In this document: positions 15,455 to 22,191 of the stretch, one piece after another
How positions within the stretch are numbered: the stretch's first letter is position 1
How the letters are laid out: the number at the start of each line of letters is the position of its first letter
From: CALFMR01 sp035550595
Lineage (GTDB): Bacteria > Acidobacteriota > Vicinamibacteria > Vicinamibacterales > SCN-69-37
Direction: 5' to 3'
Length of the DNA: 64,000 nt
NCBI GenBank assembly: GCA_035550595.1
Contig: DASZOV010000053.1
Coordinates: forward strand, 1 to 64,000
Notes under the pieces: model-generated
The model's database searches: none
What the model was told of the DNA's origin: nothing
The model's input: the letters and a program-made list of their open reading frames with translations, nothing else
Position numbers and translations under genes: made by a program

Positions 15455-17745
15455 TGCATCCCGCCGAGCAGTTCTTCCGCTCGCTCTACGAGGGGCAGAC
15501 GGGCTTCATCGAATTGCGGACGTTCGCTCCCGACACCGACGCGAACCGCCGCGCCGTTGCCAATCGCATCCGCGATTTCGTGCCCGTCACCGAGGGCCAG
15601 TTCGACTTCGGTCGCGTGTCGGTGTTCCTGCGCGAGTGCGAGCGATACGAGTTGGGGGCGTTCTTCGGTGTGGCTCTGCGCTCGCAGCGCGGCGCGGACG
15701 AACGCGAAGGCACCGGCGAGCACTGTCAGGTGCTCACGGCCATCTTCGTGGACGCCGACTTCAAGCACCTCGGCGAAGACGAAACGCGGCGTCGGTTAGA
15801 ATCGCTCGGGCTGCCGTCGTCGCTGTTGGTGCGGTCCGGCGGTGGTCTGCATCCCTATTGGTTGCTCCGCGTCCCCATCTACCTCCAGATGCCGGGCGAG
15901 ATGGCTCGGGCCAAGAAGCTGCTGCGCGATTTCGCCCGTGCGCTCGCCGGCGTCGTGGACGAGAGCGTGTCGGAACCGGCGCGGGTGCTCCGGATTCCCG
16001 GCAGCAAGAACTTCAAGTCGGAATACGGCACGCCGCGGACCGTAGAACTCGAGTCGGCCTCCGGCTCACGCTACGCAGTTGAGGACATCGCCGCCAAGGT
16101 CGGCGCGAGCACCAGCACGGACCAGGGCGAATCGTCGCACTCGTCATTCTCAGTCCCGGACGCCGTTGCCAAGGGTGACCGGCACGACACGATGTTCCGG
16201 TCGCTTCGCAGCCTCAAACTCAAGGGGTTCGGCCTCGAATCGGTTCTGGCTGCTTGCCATAAAGAGAACGAGGCGAAGTGTCATCCACCCATTCCCTTCG
16301 GGGAATTGGATGCCTACCTGCGCCGATGCTGGGAGCAGAAGGACCGGCCGGGCTTGCGCCCCAGCCCTTACGACAAACCAGACCAGATTCCGCCCACGGA
16401 CACCGGCAATGCCGAGTTCTTCGCGTCGGTGGCCGGCGACCTCATCCGTTTCGACCACGGCCGCCGTGAGTGGTTCGTGTTCGACACGCATCACTGGCTG
16501 CGCGACCGCACCGAACACGTGGACCGGCTTGCGTTGGATGCCATTCGCGAACGACAGCGGCTCGCGCTCGAGATTACCGACGACGCCGACAAGAAGAAGC
16601 ACGTGCGGTTTGCGCTCGACAGCGAATCGCGCGCCCGCCGGGACAACCTTGTCCGGCTCGCTCGCAAGATTGAACGGATTGCCATCACGGGCGACGAGTG
16701 GGACACGAACCCGTGGATGCTCGGCGTGCAGAACGGCGTCGTGGACCTTCAATCCGGTCGGCTGCGTGCCGGCGAAGCCACCGACTTCATCACGAAGGTC
16801 GCGCCGGTCGCCTTCGACCCGACCGCGCGGTGTCCTCGGTGGGACCGATTCATGGAGGAGGTCTTTCCCGGCCGCCCGGAACTCGGCGACTACCTCCAGC
16901 GTGTCTTCGGCTACGCGCTCACCGGCATCACGTCGGAACAGGTGTTCTGGATTCTCTACGGCGAAGGCGCGAACGGCAAAAGCACGATGGTTGAGGCGCT
17001 GATGCGCGATGTGCTCGGCAGCGCGTATGCGTGGACCATGCCGTTTCCCACGGCAACGTGGTCCGACTCGATGACCGAATATCAGCGAGCCAGCCTCGTT
17101 GGACAGCGGCTCGTCCGGGCCAGTGAAGTCTCACGCCGCGAGCATCTCAACGAAAAGCTCATCAAGTCGCTCACGGGTGGCGAAGAAGTCAACGCGCGAC
17201 ATCCCTACGGCAAGCCGTTTCAGTTCACGCCAGTCGCCAAGATTGTGCTGCTCGTCAACGACAAGCCGGTCATCTCGGACCCGTCGCACGGCATGTGGCG
17301 TCGGGTGAAGCTCGTGCCTTTCCTGCGGAAGTTCGAGGGAGCCGAAGTGGATACCTCGCTCACCGACACGCTGACAGCGGAAGCCGAAGGGATTCTCGCG
17401 TGGGCCGTGCGCGGTTGTCTCGATTGGCAGCGCGACGGGCTGCGGCACCCGGACATCGTGCAGTCGGAGACGGCGAAGTATCAGAACGAGAGTGACGTGC
17501 TCAGCGAGTTCATCGCGGAGCGGTGCGTCGAGGGGCCGGACGCGAAGGTTGGCGCGCAAGCCATCTTCGACGAATACCGACGATGGTGCGACGACCGCCG
17601 TTTGGCGGATGCGGACCGGCTCAGCCAGAAGGGATTTGGCGTGCGTCTGCGCCAGCGATACACGGCCGTCGATGGGCGGACCGTCACATACCGGGGCGTC
17701 GGGTTGAAATCACCTGATTTTGCCCAAAGGCGGGATGAGTTGTGA
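15454..17745 (+). CDS. Primase-helicase, P4/D5 type (AEP primase plus SF3 helicase)
   Basis: 763 aa. N-terminal archaeo-eukaryotic-type primase: FVDADFKH with D100 and D102, SGGGLHPYW (about 128-136), and RVLRIPGSKNFK (about 178-189). A linker with a PriCT-like helical region follows. The SF3 helicase domain has Walker A GEGANGKST at 503-511 and later the KIVLLVNDKPVIS stretch with the R-finger area MWRRVKLVPF. GGGAGGTG sits 7 bases before ATG 15454. It would start and unwind replication of the element, as in P4-like satellites, plasmids and integrative elements. A long palindrome follows its stop. Confidence 0.9.
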   Translation: MHPAEQFFRSLYEGQTGFIELRTFAPDTDANRRAVANRIRDFVPVTEGQFDFGRVSVFLRECERYELGAFFGVALRSQRGADEREGTGEHCQVLTAIFVDADFKHLGEDETRRRLESLGLPSSLLVRSGGGLHPYWLLRVPIYLQMPGEMARAKKLLRDFARALAGVVDESVSEPARVLRIPGSKNFKSEYGTPRTVELESASGSRYAVEDIAAKVGASTSTDQGESSHSSFSVPDAVAKGDRHDTMFRSLRSLKLKGFGLESVLAACHKENEAKCHPPIPFGELDAYLRRCWEQKDRPGLRPSPYDKPDQIPPTDTGNAEFFASVAGDLIRFDHGRREWFVFDTHHWLRDRTEHVDRLALDAIRERQRLALEITDDADKKKHVRFALDSESRARRDNLVRLARKIERIAITGDEWDTNPWMLGVQNGVVDLQSGRLRAGEATDFITKVAPVAFDPTARCPRWDRFMEEVFPGRPELGDYLQRVFGYALTGITSEQVFWILYGEGANGKSTMVEALMRDVLGSAYAWTMPFPTATWSDSMTEYQRASLVGQRLVRASEVSRREHLNEKLIKSLTGGEEVNARHPYGKPFQFTPVAKIVLLVNDKPVISDPSHGMWRRVKLVPFLRKFEGAEVDTSLTDTLTAEAEGILAWAVRGCLDWQRDGLRHPDIVQSETAKYQNESDVLSEFIAERCVEGPDAKVGAQAIFDEYRRWCDDRRLADADRLSQKGFGVRLRQRYTAVDGRTVTYRGVGLKSPDFAQRRDEL

Positions 17746-17750
17746 TGCCC

Positions 17751-17833
17751 GCGCCCATAGCGCCCTTACCGGTAAAACCTTCCCGTGAGTCTCTTCCTAG
17801 GGAGAAGTTTACGGTTACGGGCGCTATGGGCGC
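17751..17833. repeat. Long imperfect palindrome, candidate replication origin
   Basis: The left arm starts GCGCCCATAGCGCCC (17751-17765) and the right arm ends GGGCGCTATGGGCGC (17819-17833). The arms extend to 26 nt each (17751-17776, 17808-17833) with 23 of 26 positions paired. The central 31 nt hold a smaller inverted repeat around CCTAGG. It lies directly after the primase-helicase gene and could extrude a cruciform or bind the initiator. Confidence 0.6.
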
Positions 17834-17849
17834 TAACGAGGTAAACCCT

Positions 17850-18548
17850 ATGGACGCTGGAAACGACGATTCTGGTGACAAGAGAAAACTGCGGTCAGAA
17901 CACGACGTCTTAGGCCGCACCGCGCGAGAAGCACTCGGTCTTCGGAACAGCGAGCGCCGTTGCACGGCGACATCCAAGACGACGGGAGAACGCTGCGGTC
18001 GTCCTCCAATCGTCGGCGGCACCGTCTGCAACCATCACGGCGGCAAGGCACCGCAGGTCATTCAGTCAGCTCGTCAGCGTCTCGCTGCTCTGGTGGACCC
18101 AGCCATCGACACCTTGCTTCGCGTGCTCAATGCACCAGACGTCTGCGAGAAGTGCGGTCGCAGCGACGACATGAGCTTGATGCTCAAGGCCGCAAAGATT
18201 GTGCTCGACCGCACCGGCTACGGCCCGAAGCAATCCATCACGGTCCAGCACGAGTACTACGAGCCGCCCGCGTGGATCTCGTATCTCACGAAGGCGCAGT
18301 TCCATCAGGTCGGCATCTGGATTCGCGAGGCGAAGTACCGGGAGGAACACGGCATTCCGCCGGAGCGACCACTGCTCGCCGTCGTTGCCACCGACGCCGA
18401 GATTGTTTCCACCGACGAGAACAGCGAGCCGCCGCGCGAGGCGGAGCACGAACAGCAGCGCGACGCGACGAACGAGAGCACGCCGGAGAAGACGGCCACC
18501 ACCGACGAGCCGGAGCCACCACCGGAGGTAAGCGGCGGCCCGGCGTAG
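17850..18548 (+). CDS. Cysteine/HGG zinc-motif protein
   Basis: 232 aa from ATG 17850, which has GAGG 8 bases upstream; a longer frame from 17745 would run through the palindrome. The centre reads RRCTATSKTTGERCGRPP, then VCNHHGGKAPQV, a Cx-Cx-CxxHGG pattern found in many phage and mobile-element proteins near terminase genes and likely to bind zinc. A second pair CEKCG follows. The tail is acidic and proline/threonine rich. Possibly a small-terminase-like DNA-binding protein; not certain. Confidence 0.65.
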   Translation: MDAGNDDSGDKRKLRSEHDVLGRTAREALGLRNSERRCTATSKTTGERCGRPPIVGGTVCNHHGGKAPQVIQSARQRLAALVDPAIDTLLRVLNAPDVCEKCGRSDDMSLMLKAAKIVLDRTGYGPKQSITVQHEYYEPPAWISYLTKAQFHQVGIWIREAKYREEHGIPPERPLLAVVATDAEIVSTDENSEPPREAEHEQQRDATNESTPEKTATTDEPEPPPEVSGGPA

Positions 18549-18791
18549 GCGCGGCCGGTTTTTCGCGGTCCAGGCGGGCCGCTGCGCTGCGTTCGGCGGA
18601 CGGGCTAGGCGGTAGGTAGGGGCCGCTACGAGACGCCGCTACGGAGCGCCTGCCGGTCCGGCCCTAACCCGTTGGTGGCAGGACGGTTACGGGCGGCCCG
18701 GTAGTCCTTGGGGTGGGTCCTCCACGGGAAGCAACCTTTACCGGCCCGCGCGGGCGGCCCGGAAGCGACGAGGAGACGAGAGGAACGACGC
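18549..18791. other. GC-rich repeat block between genes
   Basis: No gene. Contains repeated GGGCGGCCCGG and TACCGG elements (TTACGGGCGGCCCGGTAG, TTTACCGGCCCGCGCGG) like those at 10.3 and 20.75-20.95 kb. The 18792 gene's ribosome site GAGAGGAA ends the block. Confidence 0.5.
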
Positions 18792-19163
18792 ATGTCAGAA
18801 GACGAACTGCCATACACGAAACGGTTCGGGCCGAATTACATCGAAGCCCTCGCGTGCATCGACACGCTCGTGCAGGACCTCGCGAAGATTCTGCGCCTCT
18901 ACCACGCGCATCTGCCGAAGTCTCTCGTCGGCGAAGCCGACGACCTCGTCGCCATCATCACGACGCTCTTCAGTGCCATGACTCAGCGTGCCGTGGACAT
19001 TCAGGATGCGTGGAACGCCGTTCGCGACGACGAGGCCAACAGCACCGCACTCAACAAGTGGCTCGACCGAGTGTTCGCAGCGAACTTCAACTACGAGGGC
19101 AAGTCCGAACTCTATCGGCACTTTCTCAAGCGAATCATCCAGGAGGAGGAGGAAGACGCATGA
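18792..19163 (+). CDS. Hypothetical helical protein
   Basis: 123 aa with long predicted helices (NYIEALACIDTLVQDLAKIL, ADDLVAIITTLFSAMTQRAV) and an acidic end IIQEEEEDA. GAGAGGAA precedes ATG 18792. The stop overlaps the protease start (ATGA), so it is coupled to it; a scaffold or partner of the protease is possible but unproven. Confidence 0.6.
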   Translation: MSEDELPYTKRFGPNYIEALACIDTLVQDLAKILRLYHAHLPKSLVGEADDLVAIITTLFSAMTQRAVDIQDAWNAVRDDEANSTALNKWLDRVFAANFNYEGKSELYRHFLKRIIQEEEEDA

Positions 19164-19834
19164 CCACCATCACCGACGCCAAGCGCAAGCGGTTCGACGT
19201 CATCGTTGGCCGCGCGGCGGGCACATCGTCCGACGCGCGGCTCACCATCACGACGCAGCACGAGGACCGCGAAGGCGACGTCCTCATCCCCGAGGGCGCC
19301 ATCCTCGACGCGTATCGGGAAAACCCGATTGTGCTGTTCAGTCACGACCACTACAGCATCCCGGTCGGCCGCACCACGTCACTCGACGTGATTCCCGGTC
19401 GCGGCATCCGCGCGGATTTCGTCTGGCTCAAGAACGACCCGGACGCAGACCGAGTGCGCAACGCCTTCGAGCAGGGCGTGCTCAATGCCGCGAGCGTCGG
19501 CTTCCGGCCACTCGCGTGGGACCCACTCGGCACCGGCGGCTATCGCTACACGAAGTGGGAACTGCTCGAGTGGTCCATCGTATCGGTGCCGGCCAATCCG
19601 CACGCGACCCGGCTGGTCAAGTCGCTGAGCATCTACCACCCGGACGAATCAGTCGTCGCCGTGGAGTTCACTGACGACTCCGACGAAGAGGTCGCGGTCG
19701 AGTTCGTGGGCGAGGCCCCGGACCCGACGCCGGGCCACATCCTCGTGCCCGACATCAGCGCGAAGCAACTCACCCAGGCCATCACCGACGCGGTGGTCGA
19801 GGAAATCCGCAAGGTCACGGGACAGGTGGACTAG
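19160..19834 (+). CDS. HK97-family prohead protease
   Basis: 224-aa serine protease of the HK97 gp4 (S78) family, which matures phage capsids by cutting scaffold and capsid N-termini. Family landmarks: HEDREGDVLIPEGAILDAYR, NPIVLFSHD (H62), the serine motif AFEQGVLNAASVGF (S112), and WELLEWSIVSVPANPHA. No capsid, portal or terminase gene is beside it. The next gene is a coiled-coil protein. The prophage further right uses a different (S49) protease, so this copy belongs to the mobile element. Confidence 0.85.
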   Translation: MTTITDAKRKRFDVIVGRAAGTSSDARLTITTQHEDREGDVLIPEGAILDAYRENPIVLFSHDHYSIPVGRTTSLDVIPGRGIRADFVWLKNDPDADRVRNAFEQGVLNAASVGFRPLAWDPLGTGGYRYTKWELLEWSIVSVPANPHATRLVKSLSIYHPDESVVAVEFTDDSDEEVAVEFVGEAPDPTPGHILVPDISAKQLTQAITDAVVEEIRKVTGQVD

Positions 19835-19843
19835 GAGCGCATC

Positions 19844-20575
19844 ATGGACATTCTTTCGCCGAAGAACTTCTCCGACCACACGAGCTACAAGCAGCACATC
19901 GCCGAGGTCAACGCCTTCAACCGACGCGAAGACGCCCGTCTCGCCGAGCACGAGGCATGGGAACGGGCCAATGCCGAATCGGAGGCGCAGGCCGAAGCCG
20001 AGCTGCCCACCACGTCTCGCTTCGACTGGCTCAATCTCAAGTCCATCGACGACCATCCACTCGTCGTCGCGGCCCGTGCTCGTCTCACCGACGCGAAGCG
20101 CACAGCCGAGAACGTGGCCGCGTCCATCAGCGACCTCCGAGCGGAACTCGCGCGTCTGGAAGAACTCGCCGCACGAGGACAACGCGACGACTCCGCACTC
20201 CGCGCCGCGCAGTCGCGCATCGACAACCTCGCGTCGGAGGTGCGCATTGCGGACGCCGGAGTTCACGTCGCCGAGCAGGAAGTCGCCGAGACGTGGCGGG
20301 CCGTCTCGTTCGCGGCGGGCGCGAATCTGCGTGCCATGCAGCTTCCGCTCGTCGAGGAGTTCGATGCCGCCCTCCAGCACGCACGGGCTCTCTCCCGACG
20401 CCTCGCCGACATCGAGAACGCGAGCAGTCGGCTCATCGTGCCGGGTCTCTACACGCCGAAGAATCGGCGGACCACACGACCGATTCGGCCGCTGGCGTGG
20501 CGCAAAGAGTTCGGACCCGGCGGGTTCTACGACTACTGGCGGAAGTGCGCGTTGCGCCGTCCGCCGAACGACTAG
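19844..20575 (+). CDS. Long coiled-coil protein downstream of the protease
   Basis: 243 aa; residues about 70-195 are strongly heptad-like (ARLTDAKRTAENVAASISDL, RIDNLASEVRIADAGVHVAE). Basic C-terminus with KEFGPGGFYDYWRK. Starts 9 bp after the protease. It could be a scaffold or a protease substrate, but it lacks any capsid signature. Unknown family. Confidence 0.65.
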   Translation: MDILSPKNFSDHTSYKQHIAEVNAFNRREDARLAEHEAWERANAESEAQAEAELPTTSRFDWLNLKSIDDHPLVVAARARLTDAKRTAENVAASISDLRAELARLEELAARGQRDDSALRAAQSRIDNLASEVRIADAGVHVAEQEVAETWRAVSFAAGANLRAMQLPLVEEFDAALQHARALSRRLADIENASSRLIVPGLYTPKNRRTTRPIRPLAWRKEFGPGGFYDYWRKCALRRPPND

Positions 20576-21099
20576 CCGGTGCGGGTCATCCCTCGGGTCG
20601 CCGGACCGCGGCCTCAACTCCGACTCGGCCGCATCGGCTCGCCATCAGAACCGGGTCGGAGACGGTCCACTCATTCATCCGCTCTCACCGACGCAACACG
20701 GGAGCGAGGAGCACGGGAAAGACACGGCACCACCGAACGCTCGTCGTGCCCGGACCAACGAGCGGCCCGGCCGCGCCGAGCGTTCGCCCTACCGGCGGGT
20801 AGCCCCGGGAGAACCGCCCGGCCTTGCCCGGGCAGGCAGCCCGTAGGCGGGCGGGCGTTACCGGGCGGCCGTTACCCCGGCCCGGCGCGGCGCGGCCCGC
20901 CTACGGGCTACCGGGCGGGCCTGCGGAGCTACGGCGGCCCGGCCGCGCCCGGCGTAGGCGGCCGTAACTGCCATGGATTCAGTCGGTTACGGGATAAGGG
21001 CTCCTAGCGTTTTGGGGCACGGGCAGCCTAAGCTAAGGCTGCCTGTAAGTGACTGAATCATAAGGATTTAGTCGCATTGCATGGCTCTCAGGTGAGTGT
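20576..21099. other. Noncoding region with GC-rich repeats and nested inverted repeats
   Basis: No supported gene in 524 bases. 20750-20965 is extremely GC-rich with many CCGGGCGG, GGCCCGG and CCCGCCTACGGGC blocks that can fold on themselves. From 20966 composition changes sharply and an inverted-repeat nest follows (20976-21073). The ribosome site AGGTGAG for the 21100 gene closes it. Candidate recombination or regulatory region of the element. Confidence 0.5.
20976..21073. repeat. Nested inverted and direct repeats
   Basis: Outer arms GATTCAGTC (20976-20984) and GACTGAATC (21051-21059). Inside is a hairpin GGCAGCCT (21022-21029) / AGGCTGCC (21036-21043) with a 6-nt loop. A near-direct copy GATTTAGTC follows at 21065-21073. 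Possible operator, attachment-like or RNA structure. Confidence 0.5.
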
Positions 21100-21348
21100 A
21101 TGGAGCGCACGTTCAACGTCCTCGTCGTTCTCAGCAATGCGTCGTTCATCTCGGCGCAGTTCAGTGCCGCGCCCGGCCCGGAGGCCAAAGCCAAGTTCGA
21201 GGCAATGGTCGATGGCTGGCATTGCGACTCGTTCTACACGCGCAAGTCCCACATCGTTCGCGTGTTCCTGTCTTCCTCCGACGACCACGCGGAGGAGTTC
21301 GGTTTCCGGTCTGGCGAACTGGTCAGCATGCGCGCCGAGGCGGCGTAG
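21100..21348 (+). CDS. Small hypothetical protein
   Basis: 82 aa with beta-rich start (FNVLVVLSNASFISAQFSA) and end VRVFLSSSDDHAEEFGF. AGGTGAG lies 4 bases before ATG 21100. First of five co-directional genes ending with the recombinase. No domain recognised. Confidence 0.6.
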   Translation: MERTFNVLVVLSNASFISAQFSAAPGPEAKAKFEAMVDGWHCDSFYTRKSHIVRVFLSSSDDHAEEFGFRSGELVSMRAEAA

Positions 21349-21357
21349 GAGGACGAC

Positions 21358-21654
21358 ATGAAAAGCATGACAGCAAAGTTCTCGGGCACCGACGCCTCTC
21401 TGACGGTGCAGGCGAAGGTCGGGAAGAAGAACATCCGCGTCTCGGTCCGCATGAAGGTCGGTGGGCAATCGAGTCTCGGGTGCCGCGAAACCTTCACGCT
21501 CGAACAGGAGAAGCAGGCCATCTCCTCGTTCGAGCGACTGAAGCAGGACGCCATCAAGCAGGGATGGGCGGAGGTCGTCAAGCAGGCCAAGGACCGAGAC
21601 GCGTTCAAGACCATCCCGCCGGCACCCAAGCCGGCGAAGAAGCACGCGGCGTAG
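21358..21654 (+). CDS. Small basic hypothetical protein
   Basis: 98 aa, beta-rich first half (TAKFSGTDASLTVQAKVGKK) and helical second half, ending with proline/lysine repeats. AGGAGG sits 6 bases before the ATG. It is 9 bp after the 82-aa gene. No family recognised. Confidence 0.6.
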   Translation: MKSMTAKFSGTDASLTVQAKVGKKNIRVSVRMKVGGQSSLGCRETFTLEQEKQAISSFERLKQDAIKQGWAEVVKQAKDRDAFKTIPPAPKPAKKHAA

Positions 21655-21712
21655 CGGAGGTCGGAGGAGGTTCCTCGGAGCCTCCTCCCTCTTCTCTCAG
21701 GAGCCCATCGCT

Positions 21713-22033
21713 ATGCCGACCACCCATCTCAATAACCAACTCTTTCCCGACGACGTGCGCCGGTTGCTGCCGCCGCTGTACAGCCAGGAATCGCTGGGCG
21801 AGCAGGCCACGGTGTTCGTGAAGTTCTTCACACCCGATTCCTCGTGGTCGTGGTTCGCGACCGAGTTCGATGGCAACGACACGTTCTTCGGCCTCGTCGT
21901 GGGGCACGACACCGAGCTCGGCTACTTCAGTCTCGCCGAGCTTCGCGCCGTTCGCGGTCCTCTCCGGCTGCCCATCGAGCGAGACGAGCACTTCACTCCG
22001 ACGACGCTCGCGGAGATTCGGAGGCTGTCATGA
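21713..22033 (+). CDS. DUF2958 family protein
   Basis: 106 aa with the DUF2958 pattern: LLPPLYSQESLGEQATVFVKFF, TPDSSWSWFATEFDG, DTFFGLVVGHDTELGYFSL, and IERDEHFTP. DUF2958 is common on mobile elements and plasmids near recombinase or transfer genes; its function is not known. Overlaps the next gene by ATGA, and that gene overlaps the recombinase, so all three are coupled. Confidence 0.85.
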   Translation: MPTTHLNNQLFPDDVRRLLPPLYSQESLGEQATVFVKFFTPDSSWSWFATEFDGNDTFFGLVVGHDTELGYFSLAELRAVRGPLRLPIERDEHFTPTTLAEIRRLS

Positions 22034-22191
22034 GGACCTTCACCGTCATCGTGCAGATTCGCGTCGGCTCTGCCACCGACGACCACCTTCAATCACCCGA
22101 CGCCATCCGCGACGAAGTGCTGTCGTGGCTCAGCGACCTCGGTGCCGAGGTCGTGCTCGTCGAGGTCGCGGAAGACTCGGAGGACAAATGA
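22030..22191 (+). CDS. Very small protein linking DUF2958 and the recombinase
   Basis: 53 aa, beta-alpha pattern RTFTVIVQIRVGSATDDHL then acidic VLVEVAEDSEDK. Starts in the DUF2958 stop (ATGA) and ends in the recombinase start (ATGA). It may be a recombination directionality or accessory factor, judged only from position. Confidence 0.55.
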   Translation: MRTFTVIVQIRVGSATDDHLQSPDAIRDEVLSWLSDLGAEVVLVEVAEDSEDK

